A stretch of DNA of 64,000 nucleotides from Caulobacter sp. CCUG 60055 (GCF_022750545.1 NZ_PUIC01000003.1:248001-312000), one strand, 5' to 3'; positions 37,946 through 48,022 are shown, counted from the stretch's first letter. The notes: generated by a model from the sequence alone, not told the origin. A program made the numbers and translations.

Positions 37946-38653
37946 ATGATCGACCTTTACGGCATGGGCAGCCCCAACGTGCTGAAGATCGTGCTGATGC
38001 TGGAGGAGCTGGAGGCGGACTACCGCTTCCATTTCGTCAAGGTCTGGAGCGGTCAGCAGCACGAGCCCGGGTTCCTGCGCATCAATCCCAACGGCAAAAC
38101 CCCGGTCATCGTCGATCCGGACGGGCCGGGCGGGTCGCTGACGGTGTTCGAATCCGGGGCGATCCTCATCTATCTGGCCGAGAAGTCCGGCCGCTTCCTG
38201 CCGGCGGCGGGGGCCGGCCGGTACGAGGCGCTGCAATGGCTGATGATCCAGCTCACCGGGGTCGGGCCGATGTTCGGCCAGTACGTCCACTTCACCCGCT
38301 TCGAGCCCGAGGTCAGCGCCTACGCCACGGCGCGCTACACCAGCGAGGCCATCCGGCTGATCGACCTCGTCGAGCAACGCCTGTCGCGGCAGGCCTTTCT
38401 TGGCGGCGACGACTACGGGATCGCCGACATCGCCACCTTCCCCTGGTTCAACAACCTGGCGCCGATGAAGCTGCCGCTGGACCGGCCGAACGTCGCCCGA
38501 TGGGTCGAGGCGATCCGCGCCCGGCCGGCGGCCGGGCGGCTGGCCGCCAGGATGGCCGAACTGGCGCCGATCGGAGCCGCCGACATGGCCGAAGCCACCC
38601 CCGAGGATCGCGACCGCATGTACGGCCGGGGCCGGTTCGCGCGCACGGCCTGA
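37946..38653 (+). CDS. Glutathione S-transferase
   Basis: The 235-residue cytosolic protein has an N-terminal thioredoxin-like domain (MIDLYGMGSPNVLKIVLMLEEL; NPNGKTPVIVDPDG; TVFESGAILIYLAE) and an all-helical C-terminal domain (LGGDDYGIADIATFPWF). The TVFESGAI loop is the conserved glutathione-binding segment. The class (Nu/Ure2p-like) is suggested by the YGMGSPNVLK start. It begins 66 bases from the operator and is probably controlled by the ArsR protein. Confidence 0.9.
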   Translation: MIDLYGMGSPNVLKIVLMLEELEADYRFHFVKVWSGQQHEPGFLRINPNGKTPVIVDPDGPGGSLTVFESGAILIYLAEKSGRFLPAAGAGRYEALQWLMIQLTGVGPMFGQYVHFTRFEPEVSAYATARYTSEAIRLIDLVEQRLSRQAFLGGDDYGIADIATFPWFNNLAPMKLPLDRPNVARWVEAIRARPAAGRLAARMAELAPIGAADMAEATPEDRDRMYGRGRFARTA

Positions 38654-38666
38654 CCCGGCCCCCGGC

Positions 38667-39017
38667 TCAGGCGACGTAGACCGCCGCCTCGCGCACCTCG
38701 ACCGGCCAGGGGGTCAGCCTCTGGCCGGCGCAGGGGCCGGCCAGGCATTCGCCGTCCGCGATGCGGAACAGCGCCCCGTGCACGCCGCACAGCAGCATGT
38801 CCTGCTCGCGGGTCAGGTAGCGGCCGGTGATCCCGGCCAGGGGCAGGCCGGTATGCGGGCAATGGTCGACATAGCCGAGCACCCGGCCGTCCTGGCGGAC
38901 GACGAAGCCGAGGAACAGCGCCTCGCCCTCGCGGAAGTAGAACGGCTTGGCGCCGGGCTCGGCGATCTCGTCCAGCTGGCAGAGAAGGGCGCCGGGCAGG
39001 GGCCGGGCGGGATTCAC
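38667..39017 (-). CDS. Rieske [2Fe-2S] domain protein
   Basis: The 116-residue single-domain protein has the Rieske ligands Cys53-x-His55 (DHCPHTGLPLAG) and Cys77-x2-His80 (MLLCGVHGALF). Small soluble Rieske ferredoxins of this kind pass electrons to oxygenases or act in nitrite reduction; no partner is adjacent. I chose the GTG at 39017, because its GTGA overlaps the YciI stop exactly, a coupled-translation pattern; a GTG nine codons earlier is also open. No signal peptide is present, so it is cytosolic. Confidence 0.85.
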   Translation of the reverse strand: MNPARPLPGALLCQLDEIAEPGAKPFYFREGEALFLGFVVRQDGRVLGYVDHCPHTGLPLAGITGRYLTREQDMLLCGVHGALFRIADGECLAGPCAGQRLTPWPVEVREAAVYVA

Positions 39018-39301
39018 GGCAGCTGGCCGATCACCGCCCGCCACGGCTTGACCTCGACGCTGGCGAACAGGCCGGCCTGGGCGTAGGGGTCGGCGGCGGC
39101 GAAGGCCTCGGCGGCGGCCTGGTCCTCGACCTCGATCAACAGCAGCGAGCCGACCGACTGGCCCGCCGCGTCCATGAACGGCCCGGCCAGCCGCACGACC
39201 TCGGGCCGGGCGCGCAGATAGGCCAGGTGGGTCTCGCGCGTGTCCGCGCGCAGCGTCAGGCTGTTTTCCTTGTCGATGCAGATCACGGCGAAGGCGGCCA
39301 T
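39014..39301 (-). CDS. YciI family protein
   Basis: The 95-residue YciI-like protein (dimeric alpha+beta barrel) begins MAAFAVICIDKENSLTLR, includes ETHLAYLRARPEVVRLAGPF, LLLIEVEDQAAAEAFAAADPYAQAGLFASVEVKPW. The DPY segment and the conserved His and Asp match the family. Function is unknown, though relatives act as muconolactone-isomerase-like enzymes. It overlaps the Rieske gene by four bases and sits downstream of gpsA (24 bases), so the reverse genes tsaD, gpsA, yciI and the Rieske gene may form one transcript. Confidence 0.85.
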   Translation of the reverse strand: MAAFAVICIDKENSLTLRADTRETHLAYLRARPEVVRLAGPFMDAAGQSVGSLLLIEVEDQAAAEAFAAADPYAQAGLFASVEVKPWRAVIGQLP

Positions 39302-39325
39302 GGGAGCTCCGGTTCAGCGTTCTGT

Positions 39326-40327
39326 TCAGCGTTCAGGGCGCAGGGGCCGCGACAGCAGGCCGGCGATGGCCTGGTCGACGGTGGTCTCTCCGGCCAGGGT
39401 GGCGGCCACGGCCTCGCAGATCGGCGCCTCGACGCCGAGCCGTCCGGCCAGCTGGCGCACGGCCGGGGCCGAGGCGACGCCTTCGGCCACCGACAGCTTG
39501 CCGGCCAGGGCCGCCTCCAGGGTCTCGCCGCGGCCGAGCGCCAGGCCGACGCTCATGTTGCGCGACTGCGGGCTGGAGCAGGTCAGCACCAGATCGCCCA
39601 GGCCGCACAGGCCGGCCACCGTCTCGGCCCGGCCGCCCAGGGCGACGGCGAGGCGGGTCATTTCGGCGAAGCCGCGGGTGATGACGGCGGCGTGAGCGCT
39701 GCGGCCCAGGCCGCGGCCCTCGACGATGCCGCAGGCGATGGCCAGGACGTTCTTGACCGCGCCGCCGGCCTCGGCCCCGACGACGTCGTCGGCCAGATAG
39801 GGGCGGAAGGTCGGGGTGGCCACGGCCTCGGCCAGGGCCTGGGCCAGCATCGGGTCGGGGCAGGCCAGGGTCACCGCCGTCGGCAGGCCCCGGGCCACCT
39901 CGGCGGCGAAGCTCGGCCCCGACAGCACCGCGCCGACGGCCTGGGGCGCGGTTTCGGCCAGCACCTCGGTCATCAGCTTCAACGAGCCCTGCTCGACGCC
40001 CTTGGAGCAGAGCAGGACCGGCAGGCCGGGGCGGACGTGCGGGGCGAAGGCGGTCAGGGCGGCCCGCAGGTGCTGGGCCGGCGACACGGCCAGGACGATG
40101 TCGCAAGAGCCCAGGTCGGCCAGGTCGGCCGTGGCGCGGACGGTCGGCTCCAGCGTCACGCCGGCCAGGAAGAGGGGGTTCTCGCGCCGGGCGTTGACGG
40201 CCTCGACCACCTCGGCCTCGCGCGCCTGCAGGGTGACGGCGAGGCCGGCGCGGGCGCAGACCTGGGCCAGGGCCGTGCCCCAGGCGCCGCCGCCGATGAC
40301 GCCGGCGGTGGTGATGGTGTGGCTCAT
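39326..40327 (-). CDS. gpsA: NAD(P)H-dependent glycerol-3-phosphate dehydrogenase
   Basis: GpsA makes glycerol-3-phosphate for phospholipid synthesis. The 333-residue protein has the dinucleotide loop [61 protein letters not shown], the catalytic Lys in [36 protein letters not shown] and [10 protein letters not shown]. The ATGA overlap with the tsaD stop shows coupled translation. A longer frame continuing into tsaD DNA is a shadow. Confidence 0.95.
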   Translation of the reverse strand: MSHTITTAGVIGGGAWGTALAQVCARAGLAVTLQAREAEVVEAVNARRENPLFLAGVTLEPTVRATADLADLGSCDIVLAVSPAQHLRAALTAFAPHVRPGLPVLLCSKGVEQGSLKLMTEVLAETAPQAVGAVLSGPSFAAEVARGLPTAVTLACPDPMLAQALAEAVATPTFRPYLADDVVGAEAGGAVKNVLAIACGIVEGRGLGRSAHAAVITRGFAEMTRLAVALGGRAETVAGLCGLGDLVLTCSSPQSRNMSVGLALGRGETLEAALAGKLSVAEGVASAPAVRQLAGRLGVEAPICEAVAATLAGETTVDQAIAGLLSRPLRPER

Positions 40328-41424
40328 GCCTTGGCGCCCTTGCGGCCGGGGATGTGGACGGGATTGGCCTTGGCCGCCGCCTCGTCGAGCGGCCAGCGCG
40401 GCCGGGCGACGGCGTCGAGGCCGTCGGTGAGGCCGGCGGCCAGCCGTTCGGCCCCGGCCAGGGCGATCATGGCGGCGTTGTCGGTGCAATAGGCCAGCGG
40501 CGGGGCCGAGAACGAGAAGCCCCGCCGGGCGGCGGTCTCCTCCAGCACCCGGCGCACGGTCCTGTTGGCGGCGACGCCGCCGGCGACCACGAAGCGCAGG
40601 TCCTGGCCTTCCCGCGCCCTGGCGTAGGCGGCCATCGCCCGCTCCGAGCGGTCGGCCAGCTGGCGGGCGATGGCCGCCTGCACGGCGTCGGCGAGGTCGC
40701 GGCGGTCCTGCTCGCCGGTCAGGCCGGCGGCGAGGCGGGCGGCGGCGGTCTTGAGGCCCGAGAACGAGAAGTCGCAGCCGTCGCGGCCGAGCAGGGCGCG
40801 GGGCAGGGGAAAGCGCGCGCCGTCGCCGCCCTGGGCCAGGGCCTCCAGGGCCGGGCCGCCCGGATAGGGCAGGCCCATGGCCTTGGCGATCTTGTCGAAG
40901 GCCTCGCCGGCCGCGTCGTCGATGGTCGAGCCCAGCCGGCGGCAGGCGCCGACGCCCTCGACGGCGAGCAACTGGCAATGGCCGCCGCTGACCAGCAGCA
41001 GCAGGAACGGATAGGCGATGTCGGCCCCGAGCCGGGCCGAGACGGCGTGGCCCTCCAGGTGGTTGACCGCCACCAGCGGCAGGCCCCGCGCCAGGGCGAT
41101 GGCCTTGCCCGCCGACAGGCCGACCATCACCCCGCCGACCAGGCCGGGGCCGGCGGTGGCCGCCACCCCCGACAGGCCGCCGAAGTCGAGGCCGGCCTCG
41201 GCCATCGCCCGGCGGATGATGTCGTCGATGATCTCGACATGGGCGCGAGCGGCGATCTCGGGGACCACGCCGCCGAAGGGCGCGTGGGCGGCGATCTGGC
41301 TGGCGATCACCGAGGACAGCACCTCGACGCGGCCGTCCGCGCCGCGGCGGACCACGGCGGCGGCGGTCTCGTCGCAGCTGGTCTCGACGCCGAGTACGGT
41401 GAGCGGGCCGGTCGGTTCGGTCAT
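40324..41424 (-). CDS. tsaD: tRNA N6-threonylcarbamoyladenosine transferase TsaD
   Basis: TsaD places the threonylcarbamoyl group on A37 of ANN-decoding tRNAs. The 366-residue protein shows [16 protein letters not shown], the iron-binding [10 protein letters not shown] with His122 and His126, [50 protein letters not shown] and [13 protein letters not shown] with the Asp ligand. The start at [17 protein letters not shown] fits the family; 27 more residues upstream are open but not family-like. It diverges from hemC with about 75 bases between the start codons. Confidence 0.97.
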   Translation of the reverse strand: MTEPTGPLTVLGVETSCDETAAAVVRRGADGRVEVLSSVIASQIAAHAPFGGVVPEIAARAHVEIIDDIIRRAMAEAGLDFGGLSGVAATAGPGLVGGVMVGLSAGKAIALARGLPLVAVNHLEGHAVSARLGADIAYPFLLLLVSGGHCQLLAVEGVGACRRLGSTIDDAAGEAFDKIAKAMGLPYPGGPALEALAQGGDGARFPLPRALLGRDGCDFSFSGLKTAAARLAAGLTGEQDRRDLADAVQAAIARQLADRSERAMAAYARAREGQDLRFVVAGGVAANRTVRRVLEETAARRGFSFSAPPLAYCTDNAAMIALAGAERLAAGLTDGLDAVARPRWPLDEAAAKANPVHIPGRKGAKA

Positions 41425-41498
41425 AAGTTGCGGCGCCGGGGCCGGTCCTGTAGCAGGCGGGTACGCCTTATCCATCGCTCCGAGGTAACGTTCCGCCC

Positions 41499-42470
41499 GT
41501 GGCAAAGCAACCTGTCGCCCGCCCCAAGGTCCGCATCGGCGCCCGAGGCTCCAAGCTGTCCCTGGCCCAGACCCGCCAGGTCCAGGCGCGGATCGCCCTG
41601 GCCCTGGGCGCGTCGCCGGAGGACGCCGACGCCGTGGCGCCGATCGTGGTCATCACCACCTCGGGCGACCGCATCCAGGATCGCCGCCTGCTGGAGATCG
41701 GCGGCAAGGGCCTGTTCACCAAGGAGATCGAGGAGGCCCTGCTCGACGGCCGCATCGATTGCGCGGTGCATTCGCTGAAGGACATGCCGGGCGAGCTGCC
41801 GCCGGGCCTGGTCATCGCCGCCACGCCCGAGCGCGAGGACCCGCGCGACGCGTTCATGAGCGTGAACCACGCCGGCTTCGACGCCCTGCCGCCGGGCGCG
41901 CGCCTGGGCACGGCCAGCCTGCGCCGCCAGGCCCAGGCCCTGGCCCGGCGGCCGGACCTCGACATCGTCATGACCCGCGGCAATGTCGACACACGCCTGG
42001 CCAAGCTGGAGCGGGGCGAGGCCGACGCCATTCTCCTGGCGCTGTCGGGCCTGAAGCGGCTCGGTCTCGGCCACCTGCCGCGCGAGATCCTCGATCCCGT
42101 CGCCTGCCCGCCGGCTCCGGGCCAGGGGGCCCTGGCCATCGAGACCCGGGCCGACCTCGCCGGCGCCGCCTGGCTGGCGGCCATCCATCACCACCCCACC
42201 GCCCTGGCAGTCGCCGCCGAGCGCGGGGCCCTGGTGGCCCTGGAAGGCTCGTGCCGCACGGCCATCGGCGCCTACGCCCAGGTCGACCAGGACGGGCTGC
42301 GCCTGGTGGTCGAGGCCCTGACCCCCGACGGCCGCGAACGGTTCCGCCGCGAGGCGAGCCTGGCCCTGGCCGGCGAGGGCGACGAGGCGCGCGCCCGCCA
42401 GCTCGGCCTCGCCCTCGGCGGCGAGATCCGCGAGGAAGGCGGGGACCGGCTGCTGCTCCCGGAGACCTGA
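41499..42470 (+). CDS. hemC: Hydroxymethylbilane synthase (porphobilinogen deaminase)
   Basis: HemC joins four porphobilinogens on a dipyrromethane cofactor. The 323-residue protein has [43 protein letters not shown] (catalytic Asp region), [32 protein letters not shown] and the cofactor-binding Cys252 in [12 protein letters not shown]. Translation starts at GTG; no strong ribosome-binding site is near, with GAGG 13 bases away. It leads the hem group: hemD, a mitofilin-like gene and a HemY-like gene follow closely. Confidence 0.96.
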   Translation: MAKQPVARPKVRIGARGSKLSLAQTRQVQARIALALGASPEDADAVAPIVVITTSGDRIQDRRLLEIGGKGLFTKEIEEALLDGRIDCAVHSLKDMPGELPPGLVIAATPEREDPRDAFMSVNHAGFDALPPGARLGTASLRRQAQALARRPDLDIVMTRGNVDTRLAKLERGEADAILLALSGLKRLGLGHLPREILDPVACPPAPGQGALAIETRADLAGAAWLAAIHHHPTALAVAAERGALVALEGSCRTAIGAYAQVDQDGLRLVVEALTPDGRERFRREASLALAGEGDEARARQLGLALGGEIREEGGDRLLLPET

Positions 42471-42481
42471 AGGAGGCCGTC

Positions 42482-43165
42482 TTGCCGAACAGGCTTCAGC
42501 GCATCTGGATCGCCCGGGCCCAGCCGGGCGCCGACGAGACCGCCCGCCGGGTGCGGGCGCTCGGCCGCGAGGCGGTGGTCGCCCCGGTGCTGCAGACGCG
42601 GGCCCTGCCGGCGCGGCTCGACCTCGCCGACGCCGGCGCCCTGGCCTTCACCAGCCGCAACGGCGTCGCCGCCTTCGCCGCCCTGACCAACGAGCGCCAT
42701 CTGCCCGTCTTCGCCGTCGGCGACGCCACCGCCGAGGCCGCCCGCGCGGCGGGTTTCCCCGAGGTGGTTTCGGCCGACGGCGATGTCCGCGCCCTGGCGG
42801 TCCTGATCGCGGGCCGGCCGCCGCCTGAGGGCGCGGTGGTGCATCTGGGCGCGCGAGAGCCGGCCGGCGACCTGATCGGCGACCTTTCCGCCCGCGGCGT
42901 CGCCGCCCGCGCCTGCCCGATCTACGAGACCGTCTGGACCAGCCTGGCGACGCCCGAGGCCTGGGACGCGGTGCTGGTCCATTCGCCCAGGGCCGCCCTG
43001 GCGGTGGCCCGCCGCCTCGCCGGCCGCGACCTGTCGGGACGCCTCGCCCTGGCCATCTCCGAGGCCGCCGCCGCGCCCCTGCGCGCGTTTAATTTCAAAC
43101 TTGTGGCCGCGGCGCCGTTTCCCAACGAGGCGGCGCTCCTTAAACTCGTGGAAAGAGAGCCCTGA
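42482..43165 (+). CDS. hemD: Uroporphyrinogen-III synthase
   Basis: HemD closes hydroxymethylbilane to uroporphyrinogen III. The 227-residue protein has two similar halves: RIWIARAQPGADETARRVRAL with LAFTSRNGVAAFAALT and FAVGDATAEAARAAGFPEVVSADGDVRAL, then VVHLGAREPAGDLIGDLSARGV with ACPIYETV and AVLVHSPRAALAVARRL. Identity in the family is always low; the motifs and position after hemC carry the call. The start is TTG at 42482 with AAGGAGG five bases ahead, a textbook site. Confidence 0.9.
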   Translation: MPNRLQRIWIARAQPGADETARRVRALGREAVVAPVLQTRALPARLDLADAGALAFTSRNGVAAFAALTNERHLPVFAVGDATAEAARAAGFPEVVSADGDVRALAVLIAGRPPPEGAVVHLGAREPAGDLIGDLSARGVAARACPIYETVWTSLATPEAWDAVLVHSPRAALAVARRLAGRDLSGRLALAISEAAAAPLRAFNFKLVAAAPFPNEAALLKLVEREP

Positions 43166-43190
43166 CACGCTGAACGCCGCAGCGAGAACC

Positions 43191-44111
43191 ATGACCGACG
43201 CGCCGAACGCCAACGCCCCGTCCGCCCCGCCCCCGATCGGCGCGCCGCCAGTCGATGCGGCCCAAGTCGACGCGCCGGGGGCCCGCCGCCGCCGTGGCTT
43301 CGGCGTGGTCTTCTGGCTGTTCATCGTCTTCGGGCTGATCTGCGTCGCCGCCGGCGTGGTGATCGGCCGCTACGGCCCGACCCTGTTCCCGATCAAGCCC
43401 GTCGCCGCGCCCGCCGCGCCGGCCCCGGCCCCGGCGCCGACCGGGCCCGCCCCCGCCGCGGCGGCCTTGGCGGCCCCCGCGCCGCCGGTCCCGACGCCGG
43501 CCTTCGCCGATTCCGCCGGCCTGGCGGCGCTGAGCGCCCGGGTCGACCGCATGGAGACCGGCCAGAGGCGCGCGGTGAACGCCGCCGCCGCCTCGCTGGC
43601 CGCCGCCGCCCTGTCGCAGGGGGCCCAGACCTCGCGGCCCTTCGTCGACGAGCTGTCGGCGCTCGACCGGCTGCTGCCCGATTCCGCCGACGTGCGCGCC
43701 CTGCGCGCCCTGGCCGAGACCGGCGCCCCGACCCGCGCCGCCCTGGCCGCCGAGTTCGGCGACGTCGCCGCCCGCGCCGCCGTCGCCGCCCGCGCCCCGG
43801 CCCAGGGCTCGGAATGGTTGGCCCGCGTCACCCAGACCCTGGCGGCGATCTTCACCATCCGCCGGGTCGACCGCACCAGCGGCGACAGCCTCGACGCCGT
43901 GCTGGCGCGGGCCGAGCGCGACATCGACGACGGCGACCTGGAAGGCGGCGTCGCCGAGCTGGACCGCCTGCCCGCCGGGGCCCGGGACGCGGCCGCCGGC
44001 TGGCGGGCCAAGGCCCAGCGGCGCATCGAGATCGACCGCCGGGTGGCCGGCGTCCGCGCCGCCGCCCTGCACGAGATTCTGCTGACGTCCGACGATCGGG
44101 CCGCCTCATGA
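43191..44111 (+). CDS. Mitofilin-like (COG4223) inner-membrane protein
   Basis: The 306-residue product has a Pro/Ala-rich cytosolic N-terminus (about 50 residues), one membrane segment (VVFWLFIVFGLICVAAGVVIG), a long Ala/Pro linker, then a helical region (about 115-306) beginning SAGLAALSARVDRME and a C-terminal RTSGDSLDAVLARAERDIDDGDLEGGVAELDRLP of mitofilin type. Alphaproteobacteria keep such a gene between hemD and hemY; a role in inner-membrane shaping has been proposed. The stop overlaps the HemY-like start by four bases (ATGA). Confidence 0.8.
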   Translation: MTDAPNANAPSAPPPIGAPPVDAAQVDAPGARRRRGFGVVFWLFIVFGLICVAAGVVIGRYGPTLFPIKPVAAPAAPAPAPAPTGPAPAAAALAAPAPPVPTPAFADSAGLAALSARVDRMETGQRRAVNAAAASLAAAALSQGAQTSRPFVDELSALDRLLPDSADVRALRALAETGAPTRAALAAEFGDVAARAAVAARAPAQGSEWLARVTQTLAAIFTIRRVDRTSGDSLDAVLARAERDIDDGDLEGGVAELDRLPAGARDAAAGWRAKAQRRIEIDRRVAGVRAAALHEILLTSDDRAAS

Positions 44112-45649
44112 CCCGCGCCTCCATCCTGCTGTTCCTGATCGCGGCCGTGGCCGTGGTCGTGCTGGCCATGACCGGCGATCCCGGGCGGGCCAGCCTGGTC
44201 TGGCTGGGCTGGCGCATCGACATGACCGCCGCCGCCGCCGTGCTGATCGTGCTGCTGGCAGCCCTGCTGGCCACCGTGTTCTGGCGTATCGCCCTGTGGG
44301 TGATCGAGATCCCGCGCCGCAACGCCCGCAAGAAGGCCGAAAACCGCCGCCGCCAGGGGAACGAGGCCCTGACGCGCGGCTTCCTGGCCGCCGCCGCCGG
44401 CGACGGGTCCGAGGCGCGCCGCCTGGCGCAGAAGGCCGCCGAACTGGTCGAGGAGACGCCGGCCCTGGTGCGCGTTCTCGCCGCCCAGGCAGCCGAGGCC
44501 GCCGGCGACCTGCCCGCCGCCAAGGCCGCCTACAACGCCATGCTGGGCTTTCCCGACATGCGCCTGGCCGGCCACAAGGGCCTGATGCAGACTGCCCTGG
44601 CCGACAACGACCGCGCCGAGGCCGTGCGCCACGCCCAGGCCGCCTATGGCCTGACCAAGACCGCGCGCTGGGCCTGGCGGGCCCTGCTCGAGGCCCGGCT
44701 GGAGGAGGGCGACTGGTCGGCGGCGCTCGACCTGGTGCAGAGCGCGCTCGAGCGCAAGATCGTCTCGCCCATCGTCGCCGAACGGGCCCGCGCCGCCCTG
44801 CTCGCCGCCTCGGCCGCCAGCCTGGAGACCAGCGCCGACCCGCGCGAACGCGCCCAGGCGCTGGAGTTCGCCGCCCAGTCGGCCAAGCTCAAGCCCGGCT
44901 TCGCCCCCGGCGTGGTCATGGCCGCCCGCCTGCTCCAGGCCGACGGCAAGACCGCCAAGGCCTCGGCCCTGATCGAGGGCGCCTGGAAGGAGGCGCCGCA
45001 CCCGGCCCTGTGGCTGGCCTATCGCGACCTCAAGACCAACGAGACCAAGAAGGACCGCGCCCGCCGGCTGCAGGCCCTGGCCGCCCTCAATCCCGGCGCC
45101 CGCGAAAGCCGCATCCTGTCGGTCGAGCAGGCGCTGATCGCCGGCGAGGCCGCCCAGGCCCGGCTGGCCGCCGGCGCCCTGACGCAGGAGCCGCCGACCG
45201 CGCGGCTGTGCGGCCTGATGGCCCGGCTGGCCTACGCCCTGGGCCAGGCCGACGAGGCCCGCGCCTGGATGGTGCGCGCCGTCGGCGCCCCGCAGGAGGC
45301 CGACTGGTCCGACCTCGACCCCGAGGGCCAGGCCTTCGCCTACGCCCCGGCCGACTGGGCGCGGCTGGTCTCGACCTACGCCGAGACCGGCGAGCTGATC
45401 CATCCGCGCTTCGAGCGGCGCGAGCGGGTGATGACCGAGCTGCCCGAACTGCCGGTGTCCTACGAGGATTCCGCCCGCTTCGTCAGCGCCGAAGAGATCG
45501 GCGCCGACCTGCTGCTGATCCCCGACGATCCGGGCCCCTATGGCGACGCCCTCCAGGCCGCCGCCCCGCCGGAGCCGGAGCCCCCGCCCGCCCGCCGCGC
45601 CACTGGCGCACGCCGACGCTTGGCAAGCGGGCCGCGCGCCGCTAAATAG
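44108..45649 (+). CDS. HemY-like TPR membrane protein
   Basis: The family is named from its place in hem operons; the biochemical role is uncertain. The 513-residue product has two N-terminal membrane segments (LLFLIAAVAVVVLAMTG and AVLIVLLAALLATVFWRIALW), the HemY_N motif WVIEIPRRNARKKAENRRRQGNEALTRGFLAAAAGDGSEA, then TPR-like helical repeats (residues about 90-440) such as YNAMLGFPDMRLAGHKGLMQ. The tail is acidic and Pro/Ala-rich. It is coupled by a four-base overlap to the mitofilin-like gene and ends about 50 bases before tRNA-Thr. Confidence 0.85.
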   Translation: MTRASILLFLIAAVAVVVLAMTGDPGRASLVWLGWRIDMTAAAAVLIVLLAALLATVFWRIALWVIEIPRRNARKKAENRRRQGNEALTRGFLAAAAGDGSEARRLAQKAAELVEETPALVRVLAAQAAEAAGDLPAAKAAYNAMLGFPDMRLAGHKGLMQTALADNDRAEAVRHAQAAYGLTKTARWAWRALLEARLEEGDWSAALDLVQSALERKIVSPIVAERARAALLAASAASLETSADPRERAQALEFAAQSAKLKPGFAPGVVMAARLLQADGKTAKASALIEGAWKEAPHPALWLAYRDLKTNETKKDRARRLQALAALNPGARESRILSVEQALIAGEAAQARLAAGALTQEPPTARLCGLMARLAYALGQADEARAWMVRAVGAPQEADWSDLDPEGQAFAYAPADWARLVSTYAETGELIHPRFERRERVMTELPELPVSYEDSARFVSAEEIGADLLLIPDDPGPYGDALQAAAPPEPEPPPARRATGARRRLASGPRAAK

Positions 45650-45698
45650 ACCCGCCTCCGGCGTCGGGCCCGCCCGCCGCCGGCACGCCCCAAAGCGG

Positions 45699-45774
45699 GC
45701 CGCCTTAGCTCAGCCGGTAGAGCGGCGCATTCGTAATGCGTAGGTCAGGTGTTCGAGTCACCTAGGCGGCACCA
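45699..45774 (+). tRNA. tRNA-Thr (anticodon CGT), CCA encoded
   Basis: The 76-base sequence folds as a full cloverleaf: acceptor GCCGCCT/AGGCGGC, D-arm TAGCTCAGCCGGTAGAGC, anticodon stem GCGCA/TGCGT with loop TTCGTAA (anticodon CGT, reading ACG), and T-loop TTCGAGT. The discriminator is A and CCA is encoded. A T-run follows. Accessory genes begin directly downstream, so it could be an integration site, although I found no copy of its 3' end further right. Confidence 0.95.
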
Positions 45775-45914
45775 TTTTTCAGTGAGATTTGGAGCGCTCG
45801 GCGCGCGTCCGACAGGCGCCGCGCCATAGGCTCGCCAAAGAGGAGCCGTCCCTCGGGCGCCCTTGTCGCAGGCGGCGGCGAAAACCGCAGAGCGGCGTCT
45901 GCGGGGTGCGATCC

Positions 45915-47900
45915 TTAGTCGGGCCGCGCATCCTGCGGCTTCCCAGCCTGTCGGCGCCGTTCGATAAGCGCCGCCACGCCCGGCGAGGACTTCCAGATCG
46001 CAGCATAGGCGGGGTCGGCGCGGACAGCCGGCGGGAACTCGTGGGGGCCGTCGGGCAAGGCCCAGGGCAGGTACACGGACCCGGCGTTCACCGCTTGGCG
46101 CAGGAGATCCAGCGCGCGTTCGGCATTCCCGGCCTCGGCATATTCAAAAGCCAGCATGAAGGCTTGATCCCCCCAGGTGCTGCCGAACTTGGTCACGCCG
46201 CTCCCTGGCCGTGGATCGGGACCGCCGATCGCGCGGTCTTCCGCCTCCAGGACGCTCAAGAAGGGGGCGGGGCGGCCGTTCAGGGCGTCCGCCGCCATGC
46301 GCATCCGCGCCAGCAGTTGGGCGATGTCGGCTGGCGGCCTGCCCCGCCAGAGCTTGGCTTCGATTTCCGTGGCGGTCGTCCGGAGATGGGCGGCGTCCCG
46401 CGCGCCGAGCTGCATCAGATAGAGGTCATGCAGGACGAACGCGTTGCCGGGATCGCGGCTCAGAAGGTCGCGATAGGCCTTGGCGGCCTCCTCCGTTCGA
46501 CCGGCGCAGTGGAGCATCCGCGGAACCGCCATCTGTCGCCAGCTGTCCTGGGGCATCAGCCCGGCGGATATCCGGGCGTGCCGCAAGGCCGCCTCGCAGC
46601 GTCCCGAGGTGGCCAGGCTGTAGGCGTACCAGGTGTTGGCGTCCGGCGAGTTGGGATCGATCGCCACCGCCCGCTCCAGAAGCTTGTCGGCCTCCGCCCA
46701 GCGCATGGTCCGGGTGTATTCGCGGGCGGTGGCGGCGAGCGCGTCGGTGTCGTCCGGATCGGCCGCCAGAGCGCGGGCCAGGTACTGGGCGGCCTGCAGC
46801 CGTCGCGCCTCGTAGTCGGCTTGGGTCTCGTCGGGCCGGGGGAATTCCGGAATCGTCGCGAGCTGATAGCCCAGCATCAGGCCTTGCGGGGAGTTGGGGT
46901 CCTTGGCCAGCACCTTGGCCTGCACGGCTTTGGTCTGGCGCTCGAGGCGGGCGAACGTGGCCCAGTCGCGATTGTGCCGGGCCTGATGGGCGGCCGACAG
47001 CACCTGGCGCGCGTCGGCGATCATCCGGGTGATCTCGGGATCGGCCGGTTCGTGGGCCGCGGGCTCGCCGCGCGTGCGGTCCCCCAGCCAGATCGCCAGA
47101 TAGCGGGCGGCGGCCGAAAGCGCGCGCTCGCGCACCGTCGGATCCGTGACGCCGCGAGAGTCGAAGGCCGCGCTCCAAACACGCGCATGGCTGTGCTGGT
47201 CGGTGAGGATCAGCGTGACGGTGGATTGGGGGGCTCCTGGCGAGACCGCGCCGGTGAGCAGCAGGGCCGGGCCTTGGCCGACCGGCGCGGCGGCGTCCAC
47301 GAGCCGCAACCCCTTCATGCGCGACAAGGTGGCCTGCAGGTCCGTCGTCAGACTGGCCGCCTCCGGGGCCAGGCTTGGCTCGGCGGGACGGATCGGCGCG
47401 ACGGCCAGGCTGGCGATGTCCGGCGTCGACGGCGCCGTGAAGCGCCAGATGGCGAATGCGGCCACAGCGACGGCGAAGATGGCGAGAGCGGCGAGGACGA
47501 GGCGTCGAGCGTTTCGACGACGAGGCGTCCGCACCGAGGGCTCCGTCTCGGCCGCGAGCGCTTCGGAGGTGGTCGCCGTCAGCCGATAGCCGACCTTGCG
47601 GTGCGTGGTGAGTTGAAAAGCCCCGGTATCCGTCGCGAGTTTCCGCAGCCGGGAGATGACGCGATTGATGGCGTCCTCGCTGACCGCCCGGCCGCCCCAG
47701 GCCGCCTCGATCAGGGTCGAACGCGACACCACCTGTCCCTGACGCTCGGCCAGGGCCAGCAGGGCGCGCATGACCTGAGGCTCAAGGGTGACGCCGCGAC
47801 CCAAGACAATCAGTTCGCAGGTCGCCGGTCGCAGGATCGCGGCGCCGAGGCTCAGTTCCTGTCGATCGGCGAGTCCCCCCGTCATGCCGCCCCCGTGCAT
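45915..47900 (-). CDS. Winged-helix transcriptional regulator with membrane segment and TPR region (CadC-like)
   Basis: The 661-residue product begins with an OmpR-type winged helix (about 15-110: RPATCELIVLGRGVTLEPQVMRALLALAERQG, VVSRSTLIEAAWGGRAVSEDAINRVISRLRKL, THRKVGYRLTAT). An Arg-rich stretch and one membrane segment follow (ARRLVLAALAIFAVAVAAFAIW, about 130-152). The C-terminal 500 residues are periplasmic by topology and include TPR-like repeats (ADKLLERAVAIDPNSPDANTWYAYSLA). This matches one-component membrane regulators such as CadC. Its target is unknown; the divergent membrane protein is a candidate. An ATG five codons later (47885) is also possible. Confidence 0.8.
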   Translation of the reverse strand: MHGGGMTGGLADRQELSLGAAILRPATCELIVLGRGVTLEPQVMRALLALAERQGQVVSRSTLIEAAWGGRAVSEDAINRVISRLRKLATDTGAFQLTTHRKVGYRLTATTSEALAAETEPSVRTPRRRNARRLVLAALAIFAVAVAAFAIWRFTAPSTPDIASLAVAPIRPAEPSLAPEAASLTTDLQATLSRMKGLRLVDAAAPVGQGPALLLTGAVSPGAPQSTVTLILTDQHSHARVWSAAFDSRGVTDPTVRERALSAAARYLAIWLGDRTRGEPAAHEPADPEITRMIADARQVLSAAHQARHNRDWATFARLERQTKAVQAKVLAKDPNSPQGLMLGYQLATIPEFPRPDETQADYEARRLQAAQYLARALAADPDDTDALAATAREYTRTMRWAEADKLLERAVAIDPNSPDANTWYAYSLATSGRCEAALRHARISAGLMPQDSWRQMAVPRMLHCAGRTEEAAKAYRDLLSRDPGNAFVLHDLYLMQLGARDAAHLRTTATEIEAKLWRGRPPADIAQLLARMRMAADALNGRPAPFLSVLEAEDRAIGGPDPRPGSGVTKFGSTWGDQAFMLAFEYAEAGNAERALDLLRQAVNAGSVYLPWALPDGPHEFPPAVRADPAYAAIWKSSPGVAALIERRRQAGKPQDARPD

Positions 47901-48022
47901 TCAAGTGGCCGCACCTTACTACGCGCCGCCGGTCAGGAAGAAATCAGGTTTCCGACAGGTTGCGGTCCTTTCGGGAGGCTCGCCGACAGCTCAGCCTTGC
48001 GCGCCAGCAGGAGGCTGAAATC

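Noticed and set aside
45699-45774. tRNA read as another species
   Set aside because: The loop TTCGTAA centres CGT, and the arms pair cleanly, so it is tRNA-Thr(CGT).
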